This document shows positions 32,053 through 43,733 of a stretch of 64,000 nucleotides of DNA, piece after piece; positions within the stretch are counted from its first letter, which is position 1; every line of letters begins with the position of its first letter. The translations under genes and the position numbers were made by a program. The notes beneath the pieces are model-generated. The model worked only from the letters and a program-made list of their open reading frames with translations. It was not told where the DNA came from and did not search any database. Source of the DNA: Diphasiastrum complanatum (lineage: Eukaryota > Streptophyta > Lycopodiopsida > Lycopodiales > Lycopodiaceae); contig CM055110.1 in NCBI GenBank assembly GCA_029204225.1, positions 35,272,068 through 35,336,067 of the forward strand. The letters run 5' to 3'.

Positions 32053-34630
32053 TTGATGATGACATTGTATCATCTACATGTGGATATCCCTATTGATTTG
32101 GCACCTTTGCAGAGAAGAGGAGGCAAAGGAATTCAAATATCTGCTGAGGATCATTCTCGTTATAGGGCAAAAGGAAAAAAAAACTTGGATTTGTGGATAG
32201 ATGGAACATTATATCCACAAGATCCAAGCACTTTGACAAATCCCACATTCTCTTCAATAACTCATTTAGTTACATGGATATGCAATGGGCATAGTGGATT
32301 GCTAAAATATTTTGAAAGATTGCAGAACCATGGAAAACAACTTTATACACTTTTTAGAAGGTGAGTTAATTCGGATATCCTCTTATTGTCAAAATAGAGA
32401 TTGTCATCTCCAAAAGACGTTAGAAGAAAATGAACAACTTAAATAAAATAATGAATCATTACAGAAGATAATAATCAATAGCAAAGCAGAACTAGAGCAA
32501 ATGCAATCAGTCTTACAGTCTATTCATATTGAAAACTTACAATTATTGAAGAATGTGGATTTGGCAAAGAAGAAGTCTGAAAGTAAGAAGCGAAAGCGAC
32601 AAAGTTGCAAGGATATTCAAATGCTTTCAAAAGGAGGTTATCGAAATAGAAGGATCCGTGCATTCAAGTAAGCATATTCTGATTTTTGTAAGTTTTTCAA
32701 TGACATTTGGACTTAATTTAAGATATGGTGATATTCTGTTAACTATCTATTTTTTTTGCAGATCTGCATTAGTAGCTCCTCGGAATATTAAAGACAATGC
32801 TTCACTAGGAATGTCATTGGGCACAATATTGACTTGCAAATCCACTGAGCGTATCATGATGAACAATAGGATTTCAAATGTAAAGTGTAAAATAGTAGAG
32901 TCTTTGATGGTGGACATTCAAAATTTTTTAGATAAGACTATAGTTCAGGGTGCTTGTGATTTTGCAGGTATTAGCAGGGAAGCATATGCAACAATATTTA
33001 AACTAATTAGAGAAGCTTTTAAGCAAGTTCAAATTAGAAAAGTCTCAATCCCTAGGACATATCACTTGAAGAAAGAGAGGGATACATTAAACATAGGTAT
33101 GCATAAGATCACTGGAACTCCATTTCATATTGAGGAGGTGTATGAAACTGATGGAAGATCGATATTCTATAATGTATTCTATAATACATTATCACATTCT
33201 ATGATATAACCTATGAAAAGGTGAATGGCAAAATAGTCATAGTACTTAAGTTAGATAAGTCAGAAATTGTGAAAGGGCAGAAGATGGAGAGGGTTAGTAT
33301 AACTCTCATGAATGGTGCTCTATCACAAACAGAGAACCAAGAAGATTTCATATTCAGTGTCCAGTCAGAAAATGATATATGGTGGTTGGCAGCGTTTCAG
33401 GTAACTAGCCTCATTATTACATTACATTCATTGAATAGTATTGATACATTGTAAACTAAGTCTGATTAATTCTTTGGACAAGTGCTAAAAGAGGATCATG
33501 ATATATTATCATGGATATTCTCAAGGACATCTTATCCTAGGATCATCAAGGACCATATGGAGGGAGGACTTCTCAATGTTCCAGGAGTTGGAGACTTCAA
33601 TGTTGAATGGCACTTAGCAGGTGATTTGAAAACATGGAAATATATGTATAATGTCTCTCACGGTGCTACATCAAAACACCCTTGTTTGTATTGCATGAAA
33701 ATGGCAAAAGATGTAACTAGAAGTACATGAATTACTAGAGAATATGTAGATCCAAACTGGAAGCCTGTGCCGCGTATCTTATTAAAAAATGTCCATGTTT
33801 GCACTCTTCATGCAGAAGTTAGATTAATAGAACAGATCATTTATCTTCATATACTTTTTGCTTGGAATACTAAGCCAGCATCATTAGCAAAGGAAGCTAT
33901 CTCTCGATTAGAAGATGTTTTATCAAAAGCAGGACTCCATAAAGGACATGTCAAAATTCAAAAAGATGAAAGCTTTCAGGAAAGAATGGGAACATGCCAA
34001 CTAAGCCAAACATAGGAGGAGCAAAAGCACGTTGTTTCCTATCAAATCATACTAGTAAGGCTTCTAATATTCAACACTCAGTCTAGACAGATATTATTGT
34101 TGCCACTCAAGACTTCAAGAAAGATGGCAAAACCAGAGTACTAAAAGTTGATGTATGGAAAAAGCTTGATAGTATGATTGCTATTTTAAGAAAAGAAAAA
34201 TACTCTGATATTGATAAGAAAGCTATCCAAAGGACTTGTGTCGAGTTTGTTAATGCAGTATCAAAAGCATGGGGAGAAGATCACATCACTCATTACATGG
34301 TTAGTATAAAATTTTCAAAATGCTTTCAAATTTTCATATATATTTAGATCCAAACATAAGACTAACATTATGATTTTGACATATGCAGCACATACTAAGA
34401 GATCATACAAGATTTTTTGCAAATACATATGGAAGCTTGAGTGTATGGTCATCACAAGGGATGGAGAAGTCACACTGGCAAGCACGAGCAACATTTCATC
34501 GAAATACACAACATGGAGGAACCAATGAAAAACGGAACTACATTTGTCAATTGTTTCAGTGATTCTACCGTAGAGTTCAGATTCGACATATAACAAAGTC
34601 CACACAATACAACAAATTTAGAAAAGCATG
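32053..34630 (+). pseudogene. intron-containing DDE-type transposase, decayed
   Basis: Conserved pieces in order. LDLWIDGTLYPQDPSTL (32190-32240) comes first, then a coiled coil (SLQKIIINSKAELEQMQSVL) ending in a basic patch (KKKSESKKRKRQ). A GT-AG intron lies at about 32671-32760, and then ACDFAGISREAYATIFKLIR. The catalytic core follows: LDKSEIVKGQKMERVSITLM (first acidic residue, 33254), VEWHLAGDLKTWKYMYNVSH with PCLYC (second, 33623), and YGSLSVWSSQGMEKSHWQAR with TQHGG (Glu at 34464). This D-D-E order with the GDxK...PCxxC and GxEKxH signatures resembles large RNase H-fold transposases found as unannotated proteins in many eukaryotes; I cannot name the superfamily. Stops at 33209 and 33728 and frameshifts disable it. 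A related copy is at 54690. Confidence 0.75.
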
Positions 34631-34795
34631 CAAGTTCATACAGGTTGAAAAAGTTAGATGATTGTTGAGTAGAAGATTATCATTGTCATCAAATCATGAC
34701 ATGTTCAGAATCGCTTTGCAAATTCATTGAACAAGAAAGGAGAAATACTCAATGTATATGTATCGATTGTATTATACCAAAACACAAAGTGTCAA

Positions 34796-36365
34796 CTATT
34801 CAACATCAGATCTTTTGTCAGATTCTATGGCAGTATTGTCATGAAGAAATTCTCTGCTAGTGTATGCATCTAATAGATGTGCATTATCCTTATTTCCACT
34901 AAGCTCAATATAAGTGAAATACAATGAATAATGGGTGCTCCTTAAAGGAACATTCCCATCAGTAAAGCCTAAAATGTTCAAAACATAAGATCTTTTGACA
35001 AAAATGATCTTATTTGTCTTTACAAATTTATGTCCTCCTAGGTAAAATGATAAAGCTTTAACTGCCATTATAAGACTCTCCTCGACTGGGCTCAGCTTGG
35101 AATGAGCAATACAGATCTCATTCTTTAGGAAATGCCTAAGATAGTGGCCAAGTCCACTATCCCTCTGGAACAAGGATGCGTGTTGTCTGAAACCACCTCA
35201 TCTCGCAGCAAAATCATCTATTATGAGAGCATCCTATAGTAGGAAATATGTTAGCAATAAAACATTCAGTGATTAAAAACATATTTATACATTCAGTGAT
35301 TAAAAACATTTTAATACATTTAGTGATTAAAAACATTCTAATGCAAGGAAGTTTAAACACTTACACATTCTTCATCATCAGCAACAACCAGATCAGGATG
35401 ATCAATATAATGACCATGTACTGAAGTGTAATCATCAATGAAATGCAATAATGATGGACAAGGGAATCCCATCTGGGATTGAAATGCTGTGAATTCTTCA
35501 TTGGATGGTCTGCCTCGCCCATCCTCAGCTATATTTGCTAAAGTCTTAGTCAGGCATTCTTCACCAGTCATAAGTCCCTCCTCATCATCAAAATCAGTAC
35601 CAGCAACAAGGTCATCTGTTTCAAAATCTACAAAGTCGGAGAATTCGAAAATTGTGCCGGATAATAAACATAGAACCTCGTCTTCACGATAGTCAAAAAA
35701 TTTACATAAATCAACAGTAGTAGAATATACATCGTCATTAGTATAATATACAGACAAATTGAATAGACATTTAGACTCCTCTATAGGGTTGGATTCATCA
35801 GTAGATGTATTTTGGCCAATAAAAGAATCCCGTAGAGAATCAGTATTTACATCAATAAAGTCACTTTCCTTATCAGGAGTGTCGATAAGAAAGTGACTGA
35901 TATCCTTAATAGCTGACTGAACAGAGGATGATGCAAAAGGAGGGTCAACAACATAAACTTCCTCATCATCTGGGATTTGAACTAATAGAAAAAGTACGAA
36001 ATCACTCTGATATTCAACCAATCGACATTTCTTGTTGCAATAAGGACACAGTGAACTGCTTCTGAAAAGATCAAACAATTTGGTAAACATTCTATCTAGT
36101 CTATGTCTGAAAGCTGAGAAGAAATGAACAAGATCAGTATAATGCATGTACTGGAGTGAACCTATGGAGAAAACAGGCTTACTAAGTATATCTCTAAATC
36201 TAACATAATGTTCATTAAAAATGTCAGAATTTGGTTGTGCAGTCCCGAAAACATGTAGATATGGCTGAATAGGCTGTGGAAGTAGTCTAGGTTTTCAGTA
36301 ATCCCAAATTCACTAAGAAATGAACTCAAGCCTGAATCTCGTGAGGATCCTGAGGAAGAGGCCAT
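34796..36365 (-). pseudogene. acidic two-exon protein of unknown function, divergent from the H3-Ulp1 gene
   Basis: Start ATG at 36363-36365 (MASSSGSSRDSGLSSFL). One frameshift lies near 36200. The long frame then includes a CPYCNKKC zinc-type cluster and a strongly acidic middle (EDEVLC; DFETDDLVAGTDFDDEEG). A GT-AG intron at 35234-35364 joins ADDEEC to DALIIDDFAAR, where a TGA stands in place of a probable Trp codon. The end reads SPVEESLIMAVKALSFYLG ... SGNKDNAHLLDAY and stops at 34796. About 500 residues. No family recognised. It shares an 830-bp intergenic region with the H3-Ulp1 gene and lies tail to tail with the transposase, which suggests one mobile unit. An accessory or DNA-binding role is only a guess. 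Confidence 0.55.
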
Positions 36366-37194
36366 GGAAGTAAAGTGAATATCGCACTTGTGCGCGAGGG
36401 AGAACAGAAACAAAACTACTATCAAGATGGCACACAAGAGGGATATGTACGACAAGCAGATACCAAATATCGCACTTGTGCGCAAGTAGGTGTCGTTGAA
36501 AGCAAACGGGCAACAATGCGCGCACACAAGAGCGATATGCCACGAATTTCGATAACGAAAAAGGTAAAAAAATTAATCGGTTTTTGTGCGATTTATACTA
36601 AATTTTTGCACGTGCGGTCAACGGTCAATGGACACGTGTCTACTTTTGATTCGACTACAGGCCCTGGCACGTGTGAGGTGACACCTAGACACATGTGAAA
36701 TGACACCTGAACATGTGTTGCGTGTTCATTCGTTTGCTTGACAACACGTGTCGCTCTCGCATTTGGTCATAAAAATCCCACATGTGTAAAGTGACAGGGT
36801 GACACATGTCGCTCTCTCATTTGTTCGTACAACTCCCACACGTGTGACAGGACGTTCTTTCGCATGTGCGAACCGCGATATAAAATCACAAACTTCGATG
36901 AATTTTTTTCACTTTTTTTTTTTCGCTCCGCATATCGCACTTGTGCGTGTCCTTCACAATCAAAATTCCACCTACCGCCTTCCATGCGCACATGTCCGAT
37001 ACATCTGCCTACGTGCCCCCTCGTATTACACTTGTGCGCCTTTCTTCAAAACTAATCGCTCTCTCTTATATTCAACTCGCACAGCTCCGATATACATTCA
37101 GTCCGTACATATCGGTCCTTTGCGAGATCTTAATCATCCTTCCCTGCTCATCCTCACCATCATGCACAAGTCCGCTATTGCATTGTACACATCC
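36366..37194. promoter_or_regulatory. bidirectional intergenic region with iterated palindromic motifs
   Basis: Lies between two divergent start codons. Motif 1, ATATCGCACTTGTGCGC or close variants, occurs forward at 36379, 36467, 36932 and 37024 (partial) and reversed at 36430 and 36518. Motif 2, CACGTG or CATGTG with flanking C/A and T/G, occurs about nine times between 36600 and 36850 (for example near 36609, 36629, 36666, 36744, 36780 and 36839), often followed by a TGACA or TCGCTCTC element. The density is far above the surroundings. These could be binding sites for bHLH/bZIP factors or for proteins encoded by the element. Confidence 0.65.
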
Positions 37195-38709
37195 ATGGAT
37201 AGGAGAAAGCAGACAAGGAGGGACTTCTTCTCTCCTGGCTCATCCTCAGCCCCTGCGGTTGCCATTTCACCTCCTGCTAGACCTAGAACGCGCAACCGTA
37301 GCAGGTGGCTCTCTGAGATACACAAGTATCAGAGATCCACTGCTCTGTTGATCCCAAGAGCTCCATTCTACCGTGCTGTCCGAAACATAACAAGAAATGA
37401 TCTCGGACAGCTGGTCAGATTTACACCCAGTGCTCTTCAGTGCCTTCAGGGGGCTGTTGAAGATTACCTTAGCCTTTTTTTTGAAGATTCATTTTTGCTT
37501 GCCATCCATTTCAAGAGAGTTACCATAATGCCCAAGGATTTTCAGCTCCTGATGAAAATGAGGGAGAGGTTTTGCAGGTTACACGTATCTCAGCCTGCTG
37601 CTCCCAGACCAACTCCTCTAGATAGGACTGATCTTCCTACGAAGCGTCCTAGGAAGCAGACAACCCCCAAGAGAGCTCCAAAGAAAGTAAAGAGGGTAGA
37701 CACCATAGATTTTGTGAAACCTGACCCGGAATCAATTGTAGATAACGTTGTTGTTGATAATATTGTAAATAGCTACATCTGTTTTGGATATCCCTATAAT
37801 TACTGTAGATATTACACATCCACCTCCTCCTCCTCCTCCACATTTTTATACATATATAGATTCGGATGTTATCTTAAATTTGAGAAAGACATATCCAATG
37901 CTATAGATACAATTGGTACTCCTTTTTGTTTTAGACTAGATGAACTTGATTTGAGTATTTATTTTAGAGTTCTAGATTGCTTGGATCTCAAAGACAGGCG
38001 GGCTTCTATCAGTGATCCTGTGATAGAGTCCGGGCTGACACTCTTGCAATATGACATTGCAAGAGATTCATCCAATGAGTTGTTGGTACTGAGTAACTTT
38101 CTGTTTCAGGCCTTCAAGGAGAATAATGACACATTGTCACAGTGTCTGACAAGTGGATTCACACCAGCAACAAAGTATCTGCTCATCCCTTATCATACCA
38201 AGTAGGATATATTAAATGCTTCTTGCTGTTTTATGCATTAACATTGGGATTGTCAATTTAAATAGTTCTCAGAATTGTCGCTAAAGAACTTTCAATCTTA
38301 TTTTGCAGTGACCACTGGAGTTTAAACCTGATCTCTATTAAGAGATCTGTAAATAATATATTAAAGGTTTTTATGTCAAGATGAATTGCGAGAAATACGC
38401 ATAAGGATGTAGATATATATTGTCCATACCTAAGTAAATATATTCCTACAGATGTTCCCCATTCCGTGGACTGGCAGATCGTTAGTTTGGAGGTAAACTC
38501 TATCTTTCTTAATAGCATTTTAAAATCAGTATTCTAATGTAATTGTTTCATTCTAATTCATTCTGTTTCATAATTGATTTCTTGTGTGCTAAATTATTTT
38601 GCAGTCACCCCAGCAAAATGATTCATTCAACTGTGGTTGGTACACATTATACAATGCAAAGTTATTTTTTGAGTGGTTCAACCTTCAGCAAGATGTTGAT
38701 ATTTCTAAG
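37195..38709 (+). pseudogene. histone H3-like domain fused to a Ulp1/C48 cysteine protease (3 or more exons)
   Basis: Exons 37195-38201, 38309-38492 and 38605-38709, all with GT-AG borders and phase kept. The start is chosen at MDRRKQTRRDF, which aligns with the H3 N-tail (K4, Q5, T6 and R8 positions kept). Residues 38-127 are an H3 histone fold: EIHKYQRSTALLI, PFYRAVRNI, then LFFEDSFLLAIHFKRVTIMP, with loop 1 one residue longer than canonical H3. A basic linker (KRPRKQTTPKRAPKKVKR, 150-167) precedes a Ulp1-type protease: KYLLIPYH, catalytic His in DHWSLNLI (38313), and Gln-Cys in SPQQNDSFNCGW (Gln 38611, Cys 38632). The expected Asp segment is unclear, beside an in-frame TGA at 38382. The 3' end is cut by copia sequence at about 38807. 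Ulp1 proteases remove SUMO and accompany several plant and fungal transposases. Confidence 0.82.
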
Positions 38710-38806
38710 GTAATAGATTTTGTTTATTCTTATTTTGGAATCATGATTAGTTTTCTATTTTGTTGATGTTTTTAGCCATTACTAATACATGAATGTTCTA
38801 CTCTCT

Positions 38807-39253
38807 TGGCTTTGTGATTAGCTCTTATGGGCCTTCTTTGTACATCAAATGTAATGATGGAAAGATCATCTTTTTAGTACTTTATGTTGATGATATCATA
38901 TTGACAAGAAATGATGGTGAAGGCATAAGAAATGCTAATGTTCCCTTGTCTAGTTACTAGAGGTAGTAATTTTACTTTTATAAGTCAATCAAAGTATGCT
39001 ACTTCCATTCTTGAAAGGTTTGGCATGAAAGATTGTAAGGGGATTGACACCCCTATGGAGCAAGTTTGTAAAGTTACTAATGATTGTGATGAAGCATCCT
39101 TTGAGGACATCACACTCTTTAGAAATCTAATAGGCTCCTTAATCTATTTGACAATCACTAGACCAGATTTGAGTTATAGTGTAAGCAAGTTAAGTCAATA
39201 TATGCAAGGTCCTTTGATGCATCATTTGATACAATGTAAAAATTATATCAAAT
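38807..39253 (+). pseudogene. copia reverse transcriptase fragment
   Basis: Plus-strand RT palm to connection: GFVISSYGPSLYIKC, LVLYVDDIILTRND (catalytic YVDD at 38885-38896), a ~40-codon deletion, then TRGSNFTFISQSKYATSIL and NLIGSLIYLTITRPDLSYSV, ending near 39250. Very similar to element D but with a deletion. There are no flanking domains or LTRs. It truncates the Ulp1 gene on the left and meets the opposite-strand copia on the right. It may be a displaced part of copia A. Confidence 0.88.
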
Positions 39254-39469
39254 AAGTATCCTAAAACACTTGAAATGATTAGGGAAACAATAGATTATGA
39301 TTTCATAAAATTAGCACAAGTTGAACCATCAAAATCCATCAAGAATCTATGCTTGAACCTCACTGAATGGCCCAAATCCTTGAAGAAGCCTTCACATCTG
39401 TGAAAGTACGACCTCCCATAGTCTGAGTACTGTACACCAGACCCACATTCAATCCTATAATGATTAGGA

Positions 39470-42400
39470 ATCACAAGAACTCAAACAATTATGAACATAG
39501 CATGCAACCTAGAGTACCAAGCTCCAGGTTGCTTGCTTCAAGCCATATAGGCTCTTCCTTAAGTGGCAAACCTTTTCCTCCTCACCATCCTTGATGAAGC
39601 CCTCGGGTTATATTTCCTCCTCCAAGTAGCCATTCAAGAAAGCATTTGTCACATCCATTTGATAGAGATTCCACTTGAATAAAGTAGCAATACAAATGAT
39701 CAATTTAATTGCTACAAGCTCTGCTACAGGAGCAAAGGTTTCTTCATAATCTATGCCTTTAGTTTGAAGAAACCCCTTAGTAGCCAATCTAGCTTTGTAC
39801 TTACTTATAGATCCATCTTGATTGTACTTTAATCTATGGATCCACTTACATGCAAGTGGCTTCTTCCCATATGGAATGTGTACAAGAATCCAAGTTTGAT
39901 TATCTATCAAAGCATCAAACTCTACTTGCATTGCATCTCTCCAAACTTGTGATCTACTTGCATCTTCATAACATGATGGCTCTTCAGGCATTGTGGTTAG
40001 AAAAGAGTTAGAGGTAGAAGGAGATGTGTCTTCCCTTTCTCAAAGTATGTGAGCCTTGAAGGCTCGGCCTTGCTCCTTGTGGATCTTCTCGGCTCCTTTG
40101 GAACTTGATTTTGATCTTCCAAAAGATCATTTTCAAGAGGCTCCTCCTCGGATGTTGCAAGATATTCATCACCTAAGAGATTAGATGCATTTGGAGACAA
40201 CTTGTAACTTTGAGATTCATCAAATAAGACATCTTTGCTAACTTTTACTTTCTTTGAAATAGGATCAAATATCCTATATCCTTTACTATCTTCACTATAG
40301 CCTACAAATATTCCTTTGAAGGAAGTTGCATCTTCTTTCCTTCTTGTTTCCAAAGGAATGTGGACATAACATATACATCCAAACACTTTAAGATCTTTTA
40401 CATTGGGCTTATTGCCAAGCAAAGCTTGAAATGGTGAGATCCCACCAATAGCACTATTAGGAAGCCTATTACATAAGTAATTAGCACAAGTTATGGCCCC
40501 CAAAAAGTGATCGGTAGAGATGCATCAAGTCTTAAAGACTTTGCACATTCACAAAGACTCCTATTTTTCCTCTCGGCCACCCCATGTTGTTGGGGGGTGT
40601 AAGGACAAGTGAGTTCTCTCTTAATGCCATTGATCTCACAAAAGTCTCTCATCTTGTTTGAGATATACTCTCCTCCATTATCACATCTTAGAACTTTAAT
40701 GCAAGAACTAAGTTGCTTCTCCACTAGAGACTTGAACTTTACTACATTCCTTTGAGGTCTATCAACAAGCAACCAAGTTTCATTCTCAATCAAGGCATTA
40801 TACTCATCCAACATAGCTTTATACCATTCTTTGGAGTTCAATGCTTCTTCAACATTAGATGGTTCTTCAAAACTAGATAAAGCATAAGAAGTCGATAAGA
40901 TAACCTTAGCTTGTTGCCCTTTGCCTTGATATGTGAGCCTTGATGCCTCCACTTTTGCCCATGAAGATCTCTTTGGTGTGATAGGTGGGTTTGGTGCTTG
41001 CTCCTCCATGAGCGTCTCCTCGAAATCAAGACCTTGCTCCTCGACCATCTTCTTCTTGATTGTTGGAGCACTTGAGCCTTCTTCAAGCATATGCATATGA
41101 TGTTCATCAAATATAACATCCCTTGAAACAACAAATTTTTTCAAGGATGGGAGATAGATTTTGTAGCCCTTGCTTGAGCTTGCATATCCAAGCATGATCC
41201 CTCTTGTGGAAGATGGATCCTCCTTGGTTCTTGTTTCCAATGGCACATGCACATAACATATAAACCCAAAAACTTTCAAGTGATTATGACTGGGTTTCTT
41301 TCCATATAACATCTCATAAGGAGTTTTGCCTTCAACTGCTCAACAAGACACCCTATTCATCAAGTAGTTTGCACATACAAGAGATTCACCCCAAAAGGAT
41401 TTGGGCAAAAAAGCATCCAATCTATAACGTTTGCCAAGTCTAGTGCCCTTAGCCACTATCTTACCCTTCTTCTTGATGAAACATTCATTTGAAGCAAAAT
41501 CAACATTGAAGCCATTGTCTACCATCTGGCCAGCACTTAGTAGATTCTTTGTTATTGTAGGGATGTACAAAACACCTTCTATGTTGATCTTTTTGGAAGA
41601 TCCTAAGCAAAGGGGAATGTTACCAACTCCTTCAATCTTACAAGCTTCATCATTTGCTGTATAGATAGAAAGAAAAGGTCCATCATAAGATAAGAGAGAA
41701 GAGAAAAACTCCCTTTTGATAGTCATGTGTGAACTAGCACCCGAGTCGATCCACCAAGGATCTTCTCCTTTGAAGCTTGTTGAAGAAAATATGGACATCA
41801 TGAGAGAGTCCTCATGTGAACTCTCCTCCTCCTCCTCTTTGCTCATGTTGACTTGGCTTTGATCTTGCTTCCTCTTGAAGCATTCCGAGGCATAATGCCC
41901 CATCTTGCTACAATAGTAGCACTTCACCTTGGATTTGTCCTTCTTGACTTTTGTGGTTGATGGAGATGCCTTTGAGGATCCTTCTTGGTCCTCAAGCTTT
42001 GTTGAAGCCTTCTTGAATGTTGATCCTTTGCCTTTGGACTTCCATTTGCCTTTGGTGATGAGAGCTTGGTCATCTCCACCTTGGATGGAAAGTCTATCCA
42101 TCCTTTCTTGCATTTGGATCCTTCTTGACTCCTAGGCCATGAGTGTGCCTTGGAGCTCTTCAAGTATGGGTAGCTTACTCATAATTGCATATCCCTGAAC
42201 CAAATTGTCAAATTCATAGCCTAGTCCATTCAATATGAGCTGAACAAACTCTTCATCCTTGATATGATCACCTATGAAGGCTAGCTCTTTGTTCAATTCC
42301 TTCACTCTTAAGACAAAAGTATGTGCACTCTCTCCTTTCTTTTGATAGCTTCTATAGATTTGATTCTTCGAAGCTAGCATCCCAGTTTGGTTCTTGGATT

Positions 42401-42676
42401 CATAGACCTTCTGCAAAGTCTCCCAAGCATCTTGAGTCGAAGTGCAATCTCCTACCTCTTGGCAACATTCATTTTTATACAATAATGTAGTGCAATATTG
42501 CACCTCTTATATTTGGCTTTTTCTTGAGGATGAATAGGTTCATCCTCCTTACCATTTACAATCTCCATTAGATCTTGCATGATCATGGTGGATTCCATTA
42601 TAACTTTCCATATGGAATAGTTAGTTTTGTTGAGCCTCTCATTAGTATCCAAAAGATATGCATTTAAAGATGCCAT
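39470..42676 (-). pseudogene. chimeric minus-strand copia element
   Basis: Start 42676 (MASLNAYLLDTNERLNKTNY). Order on the minus strand: gag, with a frameshift at ~42490; CCHC knuckle CYYCSKMGHYASEC; protease active site WWIDSGASSHM (~41735); then a deletion from KRYRLDAFLPKSFWG to the integrase C-terminus. Integrase tail, linker and the first RT residues (ALIENETWLLVDRPQRNV) follow. The sequence then jumps back at ~40745 to the integrase core (RCDNGGEY, GVAERKNRS), passes through a second, different tail and linker, and reaches RT up to FAPVAELVAIKLIICIATLF and MDVTNAFLNGYLEEE at 39608. Thus integrase tail plus linker occur twice, in two versions. No LTRs are attached. Its leader is cut at about 42872 by element C. 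Confidence 0.88.
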
Positions 42677-42872
42677 CTATTCTCCTATCAGGGACTTGAC
42701 ACAAATGAAGGTTACTTCTATTGATTTGATTGAAGATCTACCTTATCCCACTTCTTAGAAACCTGAAAAGATCGGTAATAGACTTCCTATAAAGATCTAA
42801 TAATGATCTTTAACAAAATCAAATCATAGAATACTAGAAACAATGCACTTGCTTGAATGAAGTAGACAATAC

Positions 42873-43721
42873 TGTTAAAAAAATCACTTCCAACTTGATG
42901 TACCTTGTAGATATCAGGTTAATTGATCTTGATAGGATCTCACATGTGTGGAGTCTATTCCCACGTGTGAAAGAATGTACATAAGTCACTTTTATAAAGC
43001 TAGATTGATTTTAGCTTGATCTACACTAGTGTGAAATTGACCTTTGAGTAGAATCTTGAAAATGGTCAAATTGGTCAAACTTTGTGTAAATAAATTGGAC
43101 TTCCATGTGAATGATTTATTACTCACACATGTCAAGATACCATTCACACGTGTGGATAAGCTTCTAGAAGATAAGATAGGAAGATTCCATTAGATCCTAT
43201 TTTATAGGAAATATTCCTATAAATATGGAAACTAGCTTTTTGTATTGTAGCCAAAAAGAATAGTCAGCTTTGGGAAATGAGCACATATGGCTCCCATTGG
43301 TGGATTTGGATGACTAGGCACTCTTCACACATGTGAAGGCTTGTTGGACAGTACACAGCTCATGGATGTACTTGATCTATAAAGGGATCAACCAAATTAA
43401 TAACAAGTTGATGTGACATTGACAAATTCTAGTCTTGGTTGCAATTTCCACATTTGTCTTGAGTTTTTATGATTGAAATGCATTTGTAAGCTTGTGTACT
43501 TTACTCTTTGTAAACAGGCCGTACTGGTACTGTCCTCCACACATGTGAGGCTACCATCCATGTTTTTGATCATTTGATCCATTGCTCTTGCTTAAATCAT
43601 AGTGTAAAGCATCTAGATCAAGATCTAACACCTAGAACTTGATAGATCTTTGGATTAAGCAATCAATAACTCTTGATTGACAAATACAATCATATTTGTC
43701 CTTTTTCTCTAGAAATTGACA
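42873..43721 (+). repeat. element C 5' LTR (left boundary approximate)
   Basis: The right end is fixed by TTGACA followed by the PBS at 43722. The left end at TGTTAAAAAAATCAC is inferred. It contains several CACATGTG/CACGTGTG palindromes (near 42951, 42971, 43150, 43326 and 43540) and TATA-like motifs (CTATAAATATGG near 43216). Similarity to the element's own 3' LTR start (46903) is weak, so part may belong to another insertion. Confidence 0.5.
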
Positions 43722-43733
43722 TGGTATCAGAGC
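43722..43733 (+). promoter_or_regulatory. element C primer-binding site
   Basis: TGGTATCAGAGC after the LTR; initiator tRNA-Met type. Confidence 0.85.

Noticed and set aside
36162-36543. Alternative minus-strand ORFs starting near 36527 and 36543
   Set aside because: They begin inside the repeated ATATCGCACTTGTGCGC motif region. The ATG at 36363-36365 (MASSSGSS) is the more plausible start for the acidic gene.
36799-37194. N-terminal extension of the H3-Ulp1 frame upstream of 37195
   Set aside because: The frame is open back to 36799, but this part overlaps the repeated promoter motifs and looks non-coding. The ATG at 37195 matches the start of the H3 tail.
32053-38807. Terminal inverted repeats of the putative H3-Ulp1 transposon
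   Set aside because: I compared the flanks near 31400-32050 and 38710-38810 and found no convincing inverted pair. The right flank appears replaced by copia sequence.
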